Source: Morinoia aosen
Taxonomy: Eukaryota; Arthropoda; Malacostraca; Amphipoda; Talitridae
Length of the DNA stretch: 64,000 bases
Direction of reading: 5' to 3'
Assembly (NCBI GenBank): GCA_030386875.1
Contig: JASJYW010000026.1
Coordinates: forward strand, 9,938,246-10,002,245
Made by a program: the position numbers and the translations under genes. Position 1 is the first letter of the stretch. Each line of letters opens with the position of its first letter. This document shows, one piece after another, positions 1-11,320 of this stretch. The notes under the pieces were generated by a model, which did no database searches, was not told where the DNA came from, and saw only the letters and a program-made list of their open reading frames with translations.

Positions 1-2
1 CC

Positions 3-302
3 CATGTGTCGGTGGAGGCACTCACAAATGCGCTGGAGCAACACCAGGGAAGAGTGTCCTCCGATTGGGTTAAGGCAAATGCCCTCGTCGACATCCTTCC
101 CGATCGAATATCAGATTTAGGTATTCTCCTTCTCTTTCCTTTAACTCTGGGATTAGGGGTTTCCTTCTTCTATCTTCGTCGTGAACTTAACTTGCTGGCG
201 GATCGCCTTCGCGCCGAAGATGCACTACTCCGTCGTCAGCAGCTCAGATCGAGTAACGCTGAGCAACCACTGCGTCACCTGCAAGCAAATAGCGAAGTTT
301 AG
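3..302 (+). CDS. C-terminal part of a membrane protein, env-like position (partial)
   Basis: The frame is open from the left edge, so the true start is outside the window; about 99 residues are visible. It has a polar N-terminal part, then one strong hydrophobic segment of about 20 residues (GILLLFPLTLGLGVSFFYL) followed by an Arg-rich, Leu-heptad-like tail (residues about 60-85) that could form a short helix or coiled coil. A transmembrane segment near the C-terminus followed by a basic tail is typical of the last ORF of env-bearing LTR elements. I see no diagnostic envelope motif in this fragment, so the env assignment rests on position and topology only. It could equally be an element-specific accessory protein. 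A single open frame followed by a long T-rich tail supports it being a real ORF. Confidence 0.5.
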   Translation, partial: HVSVEALTNALEQHQGRVSSDWVKANALVDILPDRISDLGILLLFPLTLGLGVSFFYLRRELNLLADRLRAEDALLRRQQLRSSNAEQPLRHLQANSEV

Positions 303-1600
303 GTGTCGGTGAAGCATGTGTTGTTCTTGTTTTTTTTTAAATATGTGGACTTTATTTTTTTGCGTGTCTTCTAAGCGACACTATTTTTCTCCTGCGTTAT
401 ATAACGGAATTCTAGTTTTATGTTTAAAATATATCTCAGGAATTAGTTGTAAGGTATTAAGTTGAATCAAGTCTTGAAATTGTGGTAATTCCTTCCAAAT
501 TTTAGTATTGATGTTCAAAAATAATATGATGTTAACGTAACTCAGTATGTGTTAATTTTTTTCCGAATTCAGTAAACGTAATGCGAATTTTCTGTTCAAA
601 TAATTTTAATAGACAATGCGTCGGAATTCTTTTCATGCTTGTTTATTCTTATATTTCACGAATGTATTGTTCTTAGCACAAATTCATAACAGGTAAAACT
701 CTTTATTTCTTACATTATGTTTGAATAAAAGTATTTTAATTGTTGTTTCAAGATGCGATTTTCTATTTTTACTGTGTAGCATTTACACTGTTCATCATGA
801 ATTAATGTTTGCGGTAAGTGTGTTTTCATGGCGAATGTTGATGTAAATGTAAAATACATGCGATGTTTAATGATTATCATTCTTCATGCGTAATAAATCT
901 TAAATTTTAAAATTAACAGTTGAAAATTATAATTTCAATTAAAAAGTTGAAACTTAAAGCTGAGAATTAATTAAAAGTTGAAAAATTTTTTTTTAATGAA
1001 TTTCGTTGTTTTTTTTTTATTTTTAATATGATGCCTACGTAGTTTGATATTGCTGTGTTCGTTAACGTCGTTGCGTTTATTTTTCTTCGATGAGTACTTT
1101 ACGGGTATTTCACCAGTAGAGATAGTTAAATGTTGGTTCCTTGTACCGTAGATTTTTTAGGTACGATAATTCGGAATGTCTTCACTATTTTTGCGGTACG
1201 CTGATATTGTTCTGTTGCGTTCTTGCCGACTTGACTTAGACGCGTTTTACTTTTATATTACGGATGTTTTTCAATTTCGATAAATATATTATTGTTGTTG
1301 TACTTGTACGCCTTTCAATACGGGTTATCGTTTAAAAAAGAGGATATGTTTCACTATTGTTTACGGCACAGGTTCCTAACCTGCGGCATATCACCTTCTT
1401 CTTTTGTTGGTGGGGGTATATTGCGCATTTTTCACCTTGCATACCTAAATGCCAATTACATTGATGTGTTTGCTTCACTGATTGTCACGAATTAGTAATT
1501 TTCAATTTTAAACACTGATGCCTTGAGATACCCTTGTTGATTTTGAAGTTATGTCTTTTCAAATTGATTGTTTTATTCAAAAAGGGAATTTCACCAGGCA
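303..1600 (+). other. Long T-rich 3' non-coding region of the left element
   Basis: About 1.3 kb between the membrane ORF and the purine tract. It is AT-rich with many T runs, and I see no convincing coding frame. Two short open frames in it (1292-1495 and 1534-1920) have no recognisable domain, and the second runs through the LTR into the satellite. The complete element further right has an equally long AT-rich stretch in the same place, so an extended 3' tail seems to be a shared trait. Confidence 0.55.
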
Positions 1601-1614
1601 TGGTGGGGGAGGTG
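1601..1614 (+). promoter_or_regulatory. Polypurine tract next to the LTR
   Basis: The G-rich run TGGTGGGGGAGG lies immediately before the inferred LTR start. This is where reverse transcription of an LTR element primes plus-strand DNA. The other two elements in the window have comparable G-rich tracts before their 3' LTRs. Confidence 0.6.
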
Positions 1615-1851
1615 TGTGCCGACATGGTTACGTACTTGTTTCGTACCCATGTCAGTAAGTACGTAATGCCACTCCTTGGTGCGACTCGAGCACAGTGTGC
1701 GCCGCTGAGTCAGCGAATTATAGCTATAAATAGGGCGTGTTCAGCGCTGCAGAGCGCATTTGGTTGTACTACCTCTCTGCGACAAGTACAAGTAAAAAGT
1801 CTACATCGTCTACTCAATATCCACCCTTACGTAAGGCACAGATACGGCACA
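1615..1851 (+). repeat. 3' LTR of the left element (237 bp)
   Basis: The ends form a perfect 6-bp inverted repeat, TGTGCC at the start and GGCACA at the end, which is the usual TG...CA form of LTR termini. The repeat is preceded by a purine tract and followed directly by satellite at unit position about 51. A TATA-like box lies near the middle. The partner LTR is outside the window, so the boundary rests on termini, purine tract and satellite junction and could be off by one or two bases. Confidence 0.65.
1725..1732 (+). promoter_or_regulatory. TATA box in the left LTR
   Basis: TATAAATA followed about 15-30 bp later by a TCAG-type initiator context and a GC-rich stretch. The position inside an LTR fits a retroelement core promoter (U3/R border). 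Confidence 0.5.
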
Positions 1852-4800
1852 AAGGGAAACAGCAAACGACGTGATTTTCACCGCATTCGGCCTAGGAATG
1901 GCCCAAAACACGCAATTTAGCTCTGTCGACCGTGGAATCGGCTAAATTTGCACTTTCCGCCTATGTCGCCACGGGAAACAGCAAACGACGTGATTTTCAC
2001 CGCATTCGGACTAGGAATGGCCCCAAAACGCGCATTTTAGCTCTGTCGACCGTGGAATCGGCTAAATATGCACTTTTCGCCTATGTCGCCACGAGAAACA
2101 GCGAACGATGTGATTTTCACCGCATTCGGCCTAGGAATGGCCCAAAACAAGCATTTTAGCTCTGTCGACAGTGGAATCGGCTAAATATGCACTTTCCGCC
2201 TATGTCGCCACAGGAAACAGCAAACGACGTGATTTTCACCGCATTCGGCATAGGAATGGCCCAAATCACGCATTTCAGCCCTGTCGACCGTGGAAACGGC
2301 TAAATATGCACTTTCCGCCTGCACACGGGAAACAGCAAACGACGTGATTTTCACCGCATTCGGCCTAGGAATGGCCCAAAACACGCATTTTAGCTCTGTC
2401 GCCCGTGGAAACGGCTAAATATGCACTTTCCGCCTATGTCGCGCGGGAAACAGCAAACGACGTGATTTTCACCGCATTCGGCCTGGGAATGGCCCAAAAC
2501 ACGCATTTTAGCTTTATCGACCGTGAAAACGGCTAAATATGCACTTTCCGCCTATGTCGCCACGGGAAACAGCAAACGACGTGATTTTCACCGCATTCGG
2601 CCTAGGAATGGCCCAAAACACGCATATTAGCTCTGTCGACCGTGGAATCGGCAAAATATGCACGTTCCGCCCATGTCGCCACGGGAAACAGCAAACGACG
2701 TGATTTTCACCGCATTCGGCCTAGGAATGGCCAAAACACGCATTTTAGCTCTGTCGACCGTGGAAACGGCTAAATATGCACTATCCGCCTATGTCGCCAC
2801 GGGAAACAGCAAACGACGTGATTTTCACCGCATTCGGCCTAGGAATGGCCCAAAACACGCATTTTAGCCCTGTCGACCGTGGAAACGGCTAAATATGCAC
2901 TTTTCGCCTATGTCGCCACGGGAAACAGCAAACGACGCGATTTTCACCGCATTCGGCCTAGGAATGGCCAAAAACACGCATTTTAGCTCTGTCGACCGTG
3001 GAATCGGCTAAATATGCACTTTCCGCCTATGTCGCCACGGGAAACAGCAAACGACGTGATTTTCACCGCATTCGGCCTAGGAATGGCCCAAAACACGCAT
3101 TTTAGCTCTGTCGACCGTGGAATCGGCTAAATATGCTTTTTCCGCCTATGTCGCCTCGGGAAACAGCAAACGACGTGATTTTCACCGCATTCGGCCTAAG
3201 AATGGCCCAAAACACGCATTTTAGCTCTGTCGACCGTGGAATTGGCTAAATATGCACTTCCCGCCTATGTCGCCACGGGAAACAGCAAACGACGTGATTT
3301 CCACCGCATTCGGCCTAGGAATGGCCCAAAACACGCATTTTAGCTCTGTCGACCGTGGAATCGGCTAAATATGCACTTTCCGCCTATGTCGCAACGGGAA
3401 ACAGCAAACGACGTGATTTTCACCGCATTCGGCCTAGGAATGGCCCAAAACACGCATTTTAGCCCTGTCGACCGTGGAATCGGCTAAATATGCACATTCC
3501 GCCTATGTCGCCACGGGAAACAGCAAACGACGTGATTTCCACCGCATTCGGACTAGGAATGGCCCAAAACACGCCTTTTAGCTCTTTCGACCGTGGAAAC
3601 GGCTAAATATGCACTTTCCGCCTATGTCGCCACGGGAAACAGCAAACGACGTGATTTTCACCGCATTCGGCCTAGGAATGGCCCATAACACGCATTTTAG
3701 CTCTGTCGACCGTGGAAACGGCTGAATATGCACTTTCCGCCTATGTCGCCACGGGAAACAGAAAACGACGTGATTTTCACCGCATTCGGCCTACGAATGG
3801 CCAAAAACACGCATTTTAGCCCTGTCGACCGTGGAATCGGCTAAATATGCACTTTCCGCCTATGTCGCCACGGGAAACAGCAAACGACGTGATTTTTCCC
3901 GCATTCGGCCTAGGAATGGCCAAAAACACGCATTTTAGCCCTGTCGACCGTGGAATCGGCTAAATATGCACTTTCCGCCTATGTCGCCACGGGAAACAGC
4001 AAACGACGTGATTTTCACCGCATTCGGCCTAGGAATGGCCCAAACACGCATTTTAGCTCTGTCGACCGTGGAATCGGCTAAATATGCACTTTCCGCCTAT
4101 GTCGCCACGGGAAACAGCAAACGACGTGATTTTCACCGCATTCGGCCTAGGAAAAGCCCAAAACACGCATTTTAGCTCTGTCGACCGTGGAAACGGCTAA
4201 ATATGCACTTTCCGCCTATGTCGCCACGGGAAACAGCAAACGACGTGATTTTCACCGCATTCGGCCTAGGAATTGTCCAAAACACGCATTTTAGCTCTGT
4301 CGACCGTGGAATCGGCTAAATATGCACTTTTCGCCTATGTCGCCACGGGAAACAGCAAACGACGTGATTTTAATCGCATTCGGCCTGGGAATGGCCCAAA
4401 ACACGCATTTTAGCTCTGTCGACCGTGGAATCGGCTAAATATGCACTTTCCGCCTATGTCGTCACGGGAAACAGCAAACGACGTGATTTTCACCGCATTC
4501 GGCCTAGGAATGTCCCAAAACACGCATTTTAGCTCTGTCGACCGTGGAATCGGCTAAATATGCACTTTCCGCCTATGTCGCCACGGGAAACAGCAAACGA
4601 CGTGATTTTCACCGCATTCGGCCTAGGAATGGCCCAAAACACGCATTTCAGCTCTGTCGACCGTGGAAACGGCTAAATATGCACTTCCCGCCTATGTCGC
4701 CACGGGAAACAGCAAACGACGTGATTTTCACCGCATTCGGCCTAGGAATTGCCCAAAACACGCATTTTAGCCCTGTCGACCGTGGAAACGTCTAAATATG

Positions 4801-5340
4801 CACTTTCCGCCTATGTCGCCACGGGAAACAGCAAACGACGTGATTTTCACCGCATTCGGCCTAGGAATGGCCCAAAACACGCATTTTAGCTCTCTCGCCC
4901 GTGGAAACGGCTAAATATGCACTTTCCGCCTATGTCGCCACGGGAAACAGCAAACGACGTGATTTTCACCGCATTCGGCCTAGGAATGGCCCAAAACACG
5001 CATTTTAGCTCAATCGACCGTGGAAACGGCTAAATATGCACTTTCCGCCTATGTCGCCACGGGAAACAGCAAACGACGTGATTTTCACCGCATTCGGCCT
5101 AGGAATGGCCCAAAACACGCATTTAGCTCTGTCGACCGTGGAATCGGCTACATATGCACTTTCCGCCTATGTCGCCACGGGAAACAGCAAACGACGTGAT
5201 TTTCACCGCATTCGGCCTAGGAATGGCCCAAACACGCATTTTAGCTCTGTCGACCGTGGAAACGGCTAAATATGCACTTTCCGCCTATGTCGCCACGGGA
5301 AACAGCAAACGACGTGATTTTCACCGCATTCGGCCTAGGA

Positions 5341-7287
5341 ATGGCCAAAAACACGCATTTTAGCCCTGTCGACCGTGGTGTCGGCTAAATATGCACTTTC
5401 CGCCTATGTCGCCACGGGAAACAGCAAACGACGTGATTTTCACCGCATTCGGCCTAGGAATGGCCAAAAACATGCATTTTAGCCCTGTCGACCGTGGAAT
5501 CGGCTAAATATGCACTTTCCGCCAATGTCGCCACGGGAAACAGCAAACGACGTGATTTTCACCGCATTCGGCCTAGGAATGGCCCAAAACACGCATTTTA
5601 GCTCTGTCGACCGTGAAATCGGCTAAATATGCACTTTCCGCCTATGTCGCCACGGGAAACAGCAAACGACGTGATTTTCACCGCATTCGGCCTAGGAATG
5701 GCCCAAAACACGCATTTTAGCTCTGTCGACCGTGGAAACGGCTAAATATGCACTTTCCGCCTCTGTCGCCACGGGAAACAGCAAACAACGTGATTTTCAC
5801 CGCATTCGGCCTAGGAATGGCCAAAAACACGCATTTTAGCCCTGTCGACCGTGGAATCGGCTAAATATGCACTTTCCGCCTATGTCGCCACAGGAAGCAG
5901 CAAACGACGTGATTTTCACCGCATTCGGCCTAGGAAAGGCCAAAAAACACGCATTTTAGCCCTGTCGACCGTGGAATCAGCTAAATATGCACTTTCCGCC
6001 TATGTCGCCGCGGGAAACAGCAAACGACGTGATTTTCACCGCATTCGGCCTAGGAATGGCCCAAAACACGCATTTTAGCTCTGTCGACCGTGGAAACGGC
6101 AAAATATGCACTTTCCGCCTATGTCGCCACGGGAAACAGCAAACGACGTGATTTTCACCGCATTTGGCCTAGGAATGGCCCAAAAACACGCATTTTAGCT
6201 CTGTCGACCGTGGAATCGGCTAAATATGCACTTTCCGCCTATGTCGCCACAGGAAACAGCAAACGACGTGATTTTCACCGCATTCGGCCTAGGAATGGCC
6301 CAAAACACGCATTTTAGCTCTGTCGACCGTGGAATCGGCTAAATATGCACTTTCCGCCTCTGTCGCCACGGGAAACAGAAAACGACGTGATTTTCACCGC
6401 ATTCGGCCTAGGAATGGCTCAAAACACGCATTTTAGCTCTGTCGACCGTGGAAACGGCTAAATATGCACTTTTCGCCTATGTCGCCACGAGAAACAGCAA
6501 ACGACGTGATTTTCACCGCATTCGGCCTAGGAATGGCCAAAAACACGCATTTTAGCCCTGTCGACCGTGGTGTCGGCTAAATATGCACTTTCCGCCTATG
6601 TCGCCACGGGACACAGCAAACGACGTGATTTTCACCGCATTCGGCCTAGGAATGGCCAAAAACATGCATTTTAGCCCTGTCGACCGTGGAATCGGCTAAA
6701 TATGCACTTTCCGCCAATGTCGCCACGGGAAACAGCAAACGACGTGATTTTCACCGCATTCGGCCTAGGAATGGCCAAAAACACGCATTTTAGCCCTGTC
6801 GACCGTGGTGTCGGCTAAATATGCACTTTCCGCCTATGTCGCCACGGGAAACAGCAAACGACGTGATTTTCACCGCATTCGGCCTAGGAATGGCCAAAAA
6901 CATGCATTTTAGCCCTGTCGACCGTGGAATCGGCTAAATATGCACTTTCCGCCAATGTCGCCACGGGAAACAGCAAACGACGTGATTTTCACCGCATTCG
7001 GCCTAGGAATGGCCCAAAACACGCATTTTAGCTCTGTCGACCGTGAAATCGGCTAAATATGCACTTTCCGCCTATGTCGCCACGGGAAACAGCAAACGAC
7101 GTGATTTTCACCGCATTCGGCCTAGGAATGGCCCAAAACACGCATTTTAGCTCTGTCGACCGTGGAAACGGCTAAATATGCACTTTCCGCCTCTGTCGCC
7201 ACGGGAAACAGCAAACAACGTGATTTTCACCGCATTCGGCCTAGGAATGGCCAAAAACACGCATTTTAGCCCTGTCGACCGTGGAAT
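5341..7287 (+). repeat. 12-unit and 2-unit duplications in block 1
   Basis: A rare GGTGTCGG variant unit, followed by units marked CATGCATTTT and GCCAATGTCG, occurs at about 5377, 6569 and 6807. The first and third are 1430 bp apart (12 units plus 2 bp) and the second and third 238 bp apart (2 units). Downstream of the first and third copies the same order of variants continues (CCGTGAAATCGG, then CTCTGTCGCC with AACAACGTG) until the scaffold gap at 7288. The gap therefore falls inside a recent duplication, a likely cause of the assembly break. Confidence 0.85.
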
Positions 7288-7787
7288 NNNNNNNNNNNNN
7301 NNNNNNNNNNNNNNNNNNNNNNNNNNNNNNNNNNNNNNNNNNNNNNNNNNNNNNNNNNNNNNNNNNNNNNNNNNNNNNNNNNNNNNNNNNNNNNNNNNNN
7401 NNNNNNNNNNNNNNNNNNNNNNNNNNNNNNNNNNNNNNNNNNNNNNNNNNNNNNNNNNNNNNNNNNNNNNNNNNNNNNNNNNNNNNNNNNNNNNNNNNNN
7501 NNNNNNNNNNNNNNNNNNNNNNNNNNNNNNNNNNNNNNNNNNNNNNNNNNNNNNNNNNNNNNNNNNNNNNNNNNNNNNNNNNNNNNNNNNNNNNNNNNNN
7601 NNNNNNNNNNNNNNNNNNNNNNNNNNNNNNNNNNNNNNNNNNNNNNNNNNNNNNNNNNNNNNNNNNNNNNNNNNNNNNNNNNNNNNNNNNNNNNNNNNNN
7701 NNNNNNNNNNNNNNNNNNNNNNNNNNNNNNNNNNNNNNNNNNNNNNNNNNNNNNNNNNNNNNNNNNNNNNNNNNNNNNNNNNNNNNN
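7288..7787. other. Scaffold gap of 500 N inside the satellite
   Basis: Exactly 500 unknown bases with satellite on both sides. The round size, shared with the second gap, suggests a fixed-length placeholder, so the real number of missing units is unknown. Confidence 0.95.
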
Positions 7788-7799
7788 CAAAACACGCAT

Positions 7800-10700
7800 T
7801 TTAGCTCTGTCGACCGTTGAAACGGCTAAATATACACTTTCCGCCTATGTCGCCACGGGAAACAGCAAACGACGTGATTTTCACCGCATTCGGCCTAGGA
7901 ATGGCCAAAAACACGCATTTTAGCCCTGTCGACCGTGGGATCGGCTTAAATATGCACTTTCCGCCTATGTCGCCACAAGAAACAGCAAACGACGTGATTT
8001 TCACCGCATTCGGCCTTAGAATGGCCCAAAACACGCATTTTAGCTCTGTCGACCGTGGAATCGGCTAAATATGCACTTTCCGCCTATGTCGCCACGGGAA
8101 ACAGCAAACGACGTAATTTTCACCGCATTCGGCCTAGGAATGGCCCAAAACACGCATTTTAGCCCTGTCGACCGTGGAAACGGCTAAATATACACTTTCC
8201 GCCTATGTCGCCCCGGGAAACAGCAAACGACGTGATTTTCACCGCATTCGGCCTAGGAATGGCCCAAAACACGCATTTTTGCTCTGTCGACCGTGTAAAT
8301 GGCTAAATATGCACTTTCCGCCTGTGTCGCCACGGGAAACAGCAAACGACGTGATTTTCACCCGCATTCGGCCTAGGAATGGCCAAAAACACGCATTTTA
8401 GCCCTGTCGACCGTGGAATCGGCTAAATATGCACTTTCCGCCTATGTCGCCACGGGAAACAGCAAACGACGTGATTTTCACCGCATTCGGCCTAGGAATG
8501 GCCCAAAACACGCGTTTTAGCCCTGTCGACCGTGGACACGGCTAAATATGCACTTTCCGCCTATGTCGCCACGGGAAACAGCAAACGACGTGATTTTCAC
8601 CGCATTCGGCCTAGGAATGGCCCAAACACGCATTTTAGCTCTGTCACCGTGGAATTGGCTAAATATGCACTTTCCGCCTATGTCGCCACGGGAAACAGCA
8701 AACGACGTGATTTTCACCGCATTCGGCCTAGGAATGGCCCAAAACACGCATTTTAGCTCTGTCGACCGTGGAATCGGCCAAATATGCACTCTCCGCCTAT
8801 GTCGCCACGGGAAACAGCAAACGACGTGATTTTCACCGCATTCGGCCTAGGAATGGCCCAAAACAGGGCATTTTAGCTCTGTCGACCGTTGAAACGGCTA
8901 AATATACACTTTCCGCCTATGTCGCCACGGGAAACAGCAAACGACGTGATTTTCACCGCATTCGGCCTAGGAATGGCCAAAAACACGCATTTTAGCCCTG
9001 TCGACCGTGGGATCGGCTAAATATGCACTTTCCGCCTATGTCGCCACAAGAAACAGCAAACGACGTGATTTTCACCGCATTCGGCCTAAGAATGGCCCAA
9101 AACACGCATTTTAGCTCTGTCGACCGTGGAATCGGCTAAATATGCACTTTTCCGCCTATGTCGCCACGGGAAACAGCAAACGACGTGATTTTCACCGCAT
9201 TCGGCCAAGGAATGGCCAAAAACACGCATTTTAGCCCTGTCGACCGTGGGATCGGCTAAATATGCACTTTCCGCCTATGTCGCCACGGGAAACAGCAAAC
9301 GACGTGATTTTCACCGCATTCGGCCTAGGAATGGCCAAAAACACGCGTTTTAGCTCTGTCGACCGTGGAATCGGCTAAATATGCCCTTTTCGCCTATGTC
9401 GCCACGGGAAACAGCAAACGACGTGATTTTCACCGCATTCGGCCTAGGAATGGCCCAAAACACGCATTTTAGCTCTGTCGACCGTGGAATCGGCTAAATA
9501 TGCACTTTCCGCCTATGTCGCCACGGGAAACAGCAAACGACGTGATTTTCACCGCATTCGGCCTAGGAATGGCCCAAAACACGCATTTTAGCTCTGTCGA
9601 CCGTGAAAACGGCTGAATATGCACTTTCCGCCTATTTCGCCACGGGAAACAGCAAACGACGTAATTTTCACCGCATTCGGCCTAGGAATGGCCCAAAACA
9701 CGCATTTTAGCCCTGTCGACCGTGGAAACGGCTACATATACACTTTCCGCTCATGTCGCCCCGGGAAACAGCAAACGACGTGATTTTCACCGCATTCGGC
9801 CTAGGAATGGCCCAAAACACGCATTTTTGCTCTGTCGACCGTGTAAATGGCTAAATATGCACTTTCCGCCTGTGTCGCCACGGGAAACAGCAAACGACGT
9901 GATTTTCACCGCATTCAGCCTAGGAATGGCCCAAAACACGCATTTTAGCCCTGTCGACCGTGGAATCGGCTAAATATGCACTTTCCGCCTATGTCGCCAC
10001 GGGAAACAGCAAACGACGTGATTTTCACCGCATTCGGCCTAGGAATGGCCCAAAACACGCGTTTTAGCCCTGTCGACCGTGGACACGGCTAAATATGCAC
10101 TTTCCGCCTATGTCGCCACGGGAAACAGCAAACGACGTGATTTTCACCGCATTCGGCCTAGGAATGGCCCAAACACGCATTTTAGCTCTGTCGACCGTGG
10201 AATTGGCTAAATATGCACTTTCCGCCTATGTCGCCACGGGAAACAGCAAACGACGTGATTTTCACCGCATTCGGCCTAGGAATGGCCCAAAACACGCATT
10301 TTAGCTCTGTCGACCGTGGAATCGGCCAAATATGCACTTTCCGCCTATGTCGATACGGGAAACAGCAAACGACGTGATTTTCACCGCATTCGGCCTAGGA
10401 ATGGCCCAAAACACGCATTTTAGCTCTGTCGACCGTTGAAACGGCTAAATATACACTTTCCGCCTATGTCGCCACGGGAAACAGCAAACGACGTGATTTT
10501 CACCGCATTCGGCCTAGGAATGGCCAAAAACACGCATTTTAGCCCTGTCGACCGTGGGATCGGCTAAATATGCACTTTCCGCCTATGTCGCCACAAGAAA
10601 CAGCAAACGACGTGATTTTCACCGCATTCGGCCTAAGAATGGCCCAAAACACGCATTTTAGCTCTGTCGACAGTGGAATCGGCTAAATATGCACTTTCCG

Positions 10701-11320
10701 CCTATGTCGCCACGGGAAACAGCAAACGACGTGATTTTCAACCGCATTCGGCCTAGGAATGGCCAAAAACACGCATTTTAGCCCTGTCGACCGTGGGATC
10801 GGCTAAATATGCACTTTCCGCCTATGTCGCCACGGGAAACAGCAAACGACGTGATTTTCACCGCATTCGGCCTAGGAATGGCCAAAAACACGCATTTTAG
10901 CTCTGTCGACTGTGGAATCGGCTGAATATGCACTTTCCGCCTATGTCGCCACGGGAAACAGCAAACGACGTGATTTTCACCGCATTCGGCCTAGGAATGG
11001 CCCAAAACACGCATTTTAGCTCTGTCGACCGTGGAATCGGCTAAATATGCACTTTCCGCCTATGTCGCCACGGGAAACAGCAAACGACGTGATTTTCACC
11101 GCATTCGGCCTAGAAATGGCCCAAAACACGCATTTTAGCTCTGTCGACCGTGAAAACGGCTAAATATGCACTTTCACCCTATGTCGCCACGGGAAAACAG
11201 CAAACGACGTAATTTTCACCGCATTCGGCCTAGGAATGGCCCAAAACACGCATTTCAGCCCTGTCGACCGTGGGAACGGCTAAATATACACTTTCCGCCT
11301 ATGTCGCCCCGGGAAACAGC
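7800..11320 (+). repeat. 13-unit higher-order repeat (about 1547 bp) in block 1
   Basis: Marked units recur in the same order about 13 units apart. The CGCGTTTTAG / GGACACGG pair is at 8511 and 10058, exactly 1547 bp apart. GCATTTTTGC with GTGTAAATGG is near 8275 and 9825. CCGTTGAAACGG with ATACAC is near 8886 and 10434, with a further copy near 7812 at nine units. Units with CACAAGAAAC and CCTAAGAATGG follow in each copy, near 7976, 9049 and 10592. A partial further copy of the GTGTAAATGG and GGACACGG markers lies near 13530-13780. Confidence 0.85.

Larger units (their letters stand above)
1..1851 (+). mobile_element. 3' end of an LTR retroelement (left edge, incomplete)
   Basis: The window opens inside an element whose 3' part is visible. 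In order it has the tail of a membrane-protein reading frame, a T-rich non-coding stretch of about 1.3 kb, a G-rich purine tract (1601-1614) and a 237-bp terminal repeat that ends where the 119-bp satellite begins. The layout matches the 3' end of the complete element at 27606-37760: membrane ORF, long AT-rich tail, G-rich tract, LTR. The LTR sequence is different, so it is another family. gag and pol lie outside the window, so superfamily is inferred from context (Ty3/gypsy is likely, BEL/Pao not excluded). Age and completeness cannot be judged because the 5' LTR is not visible. Confidence 0.7.

Noticed and set aside
7241-7820. Open frames across the two N stretches (also 46048-46831)
   Set aside because: They are open only because unknown bases cannot give a stop.
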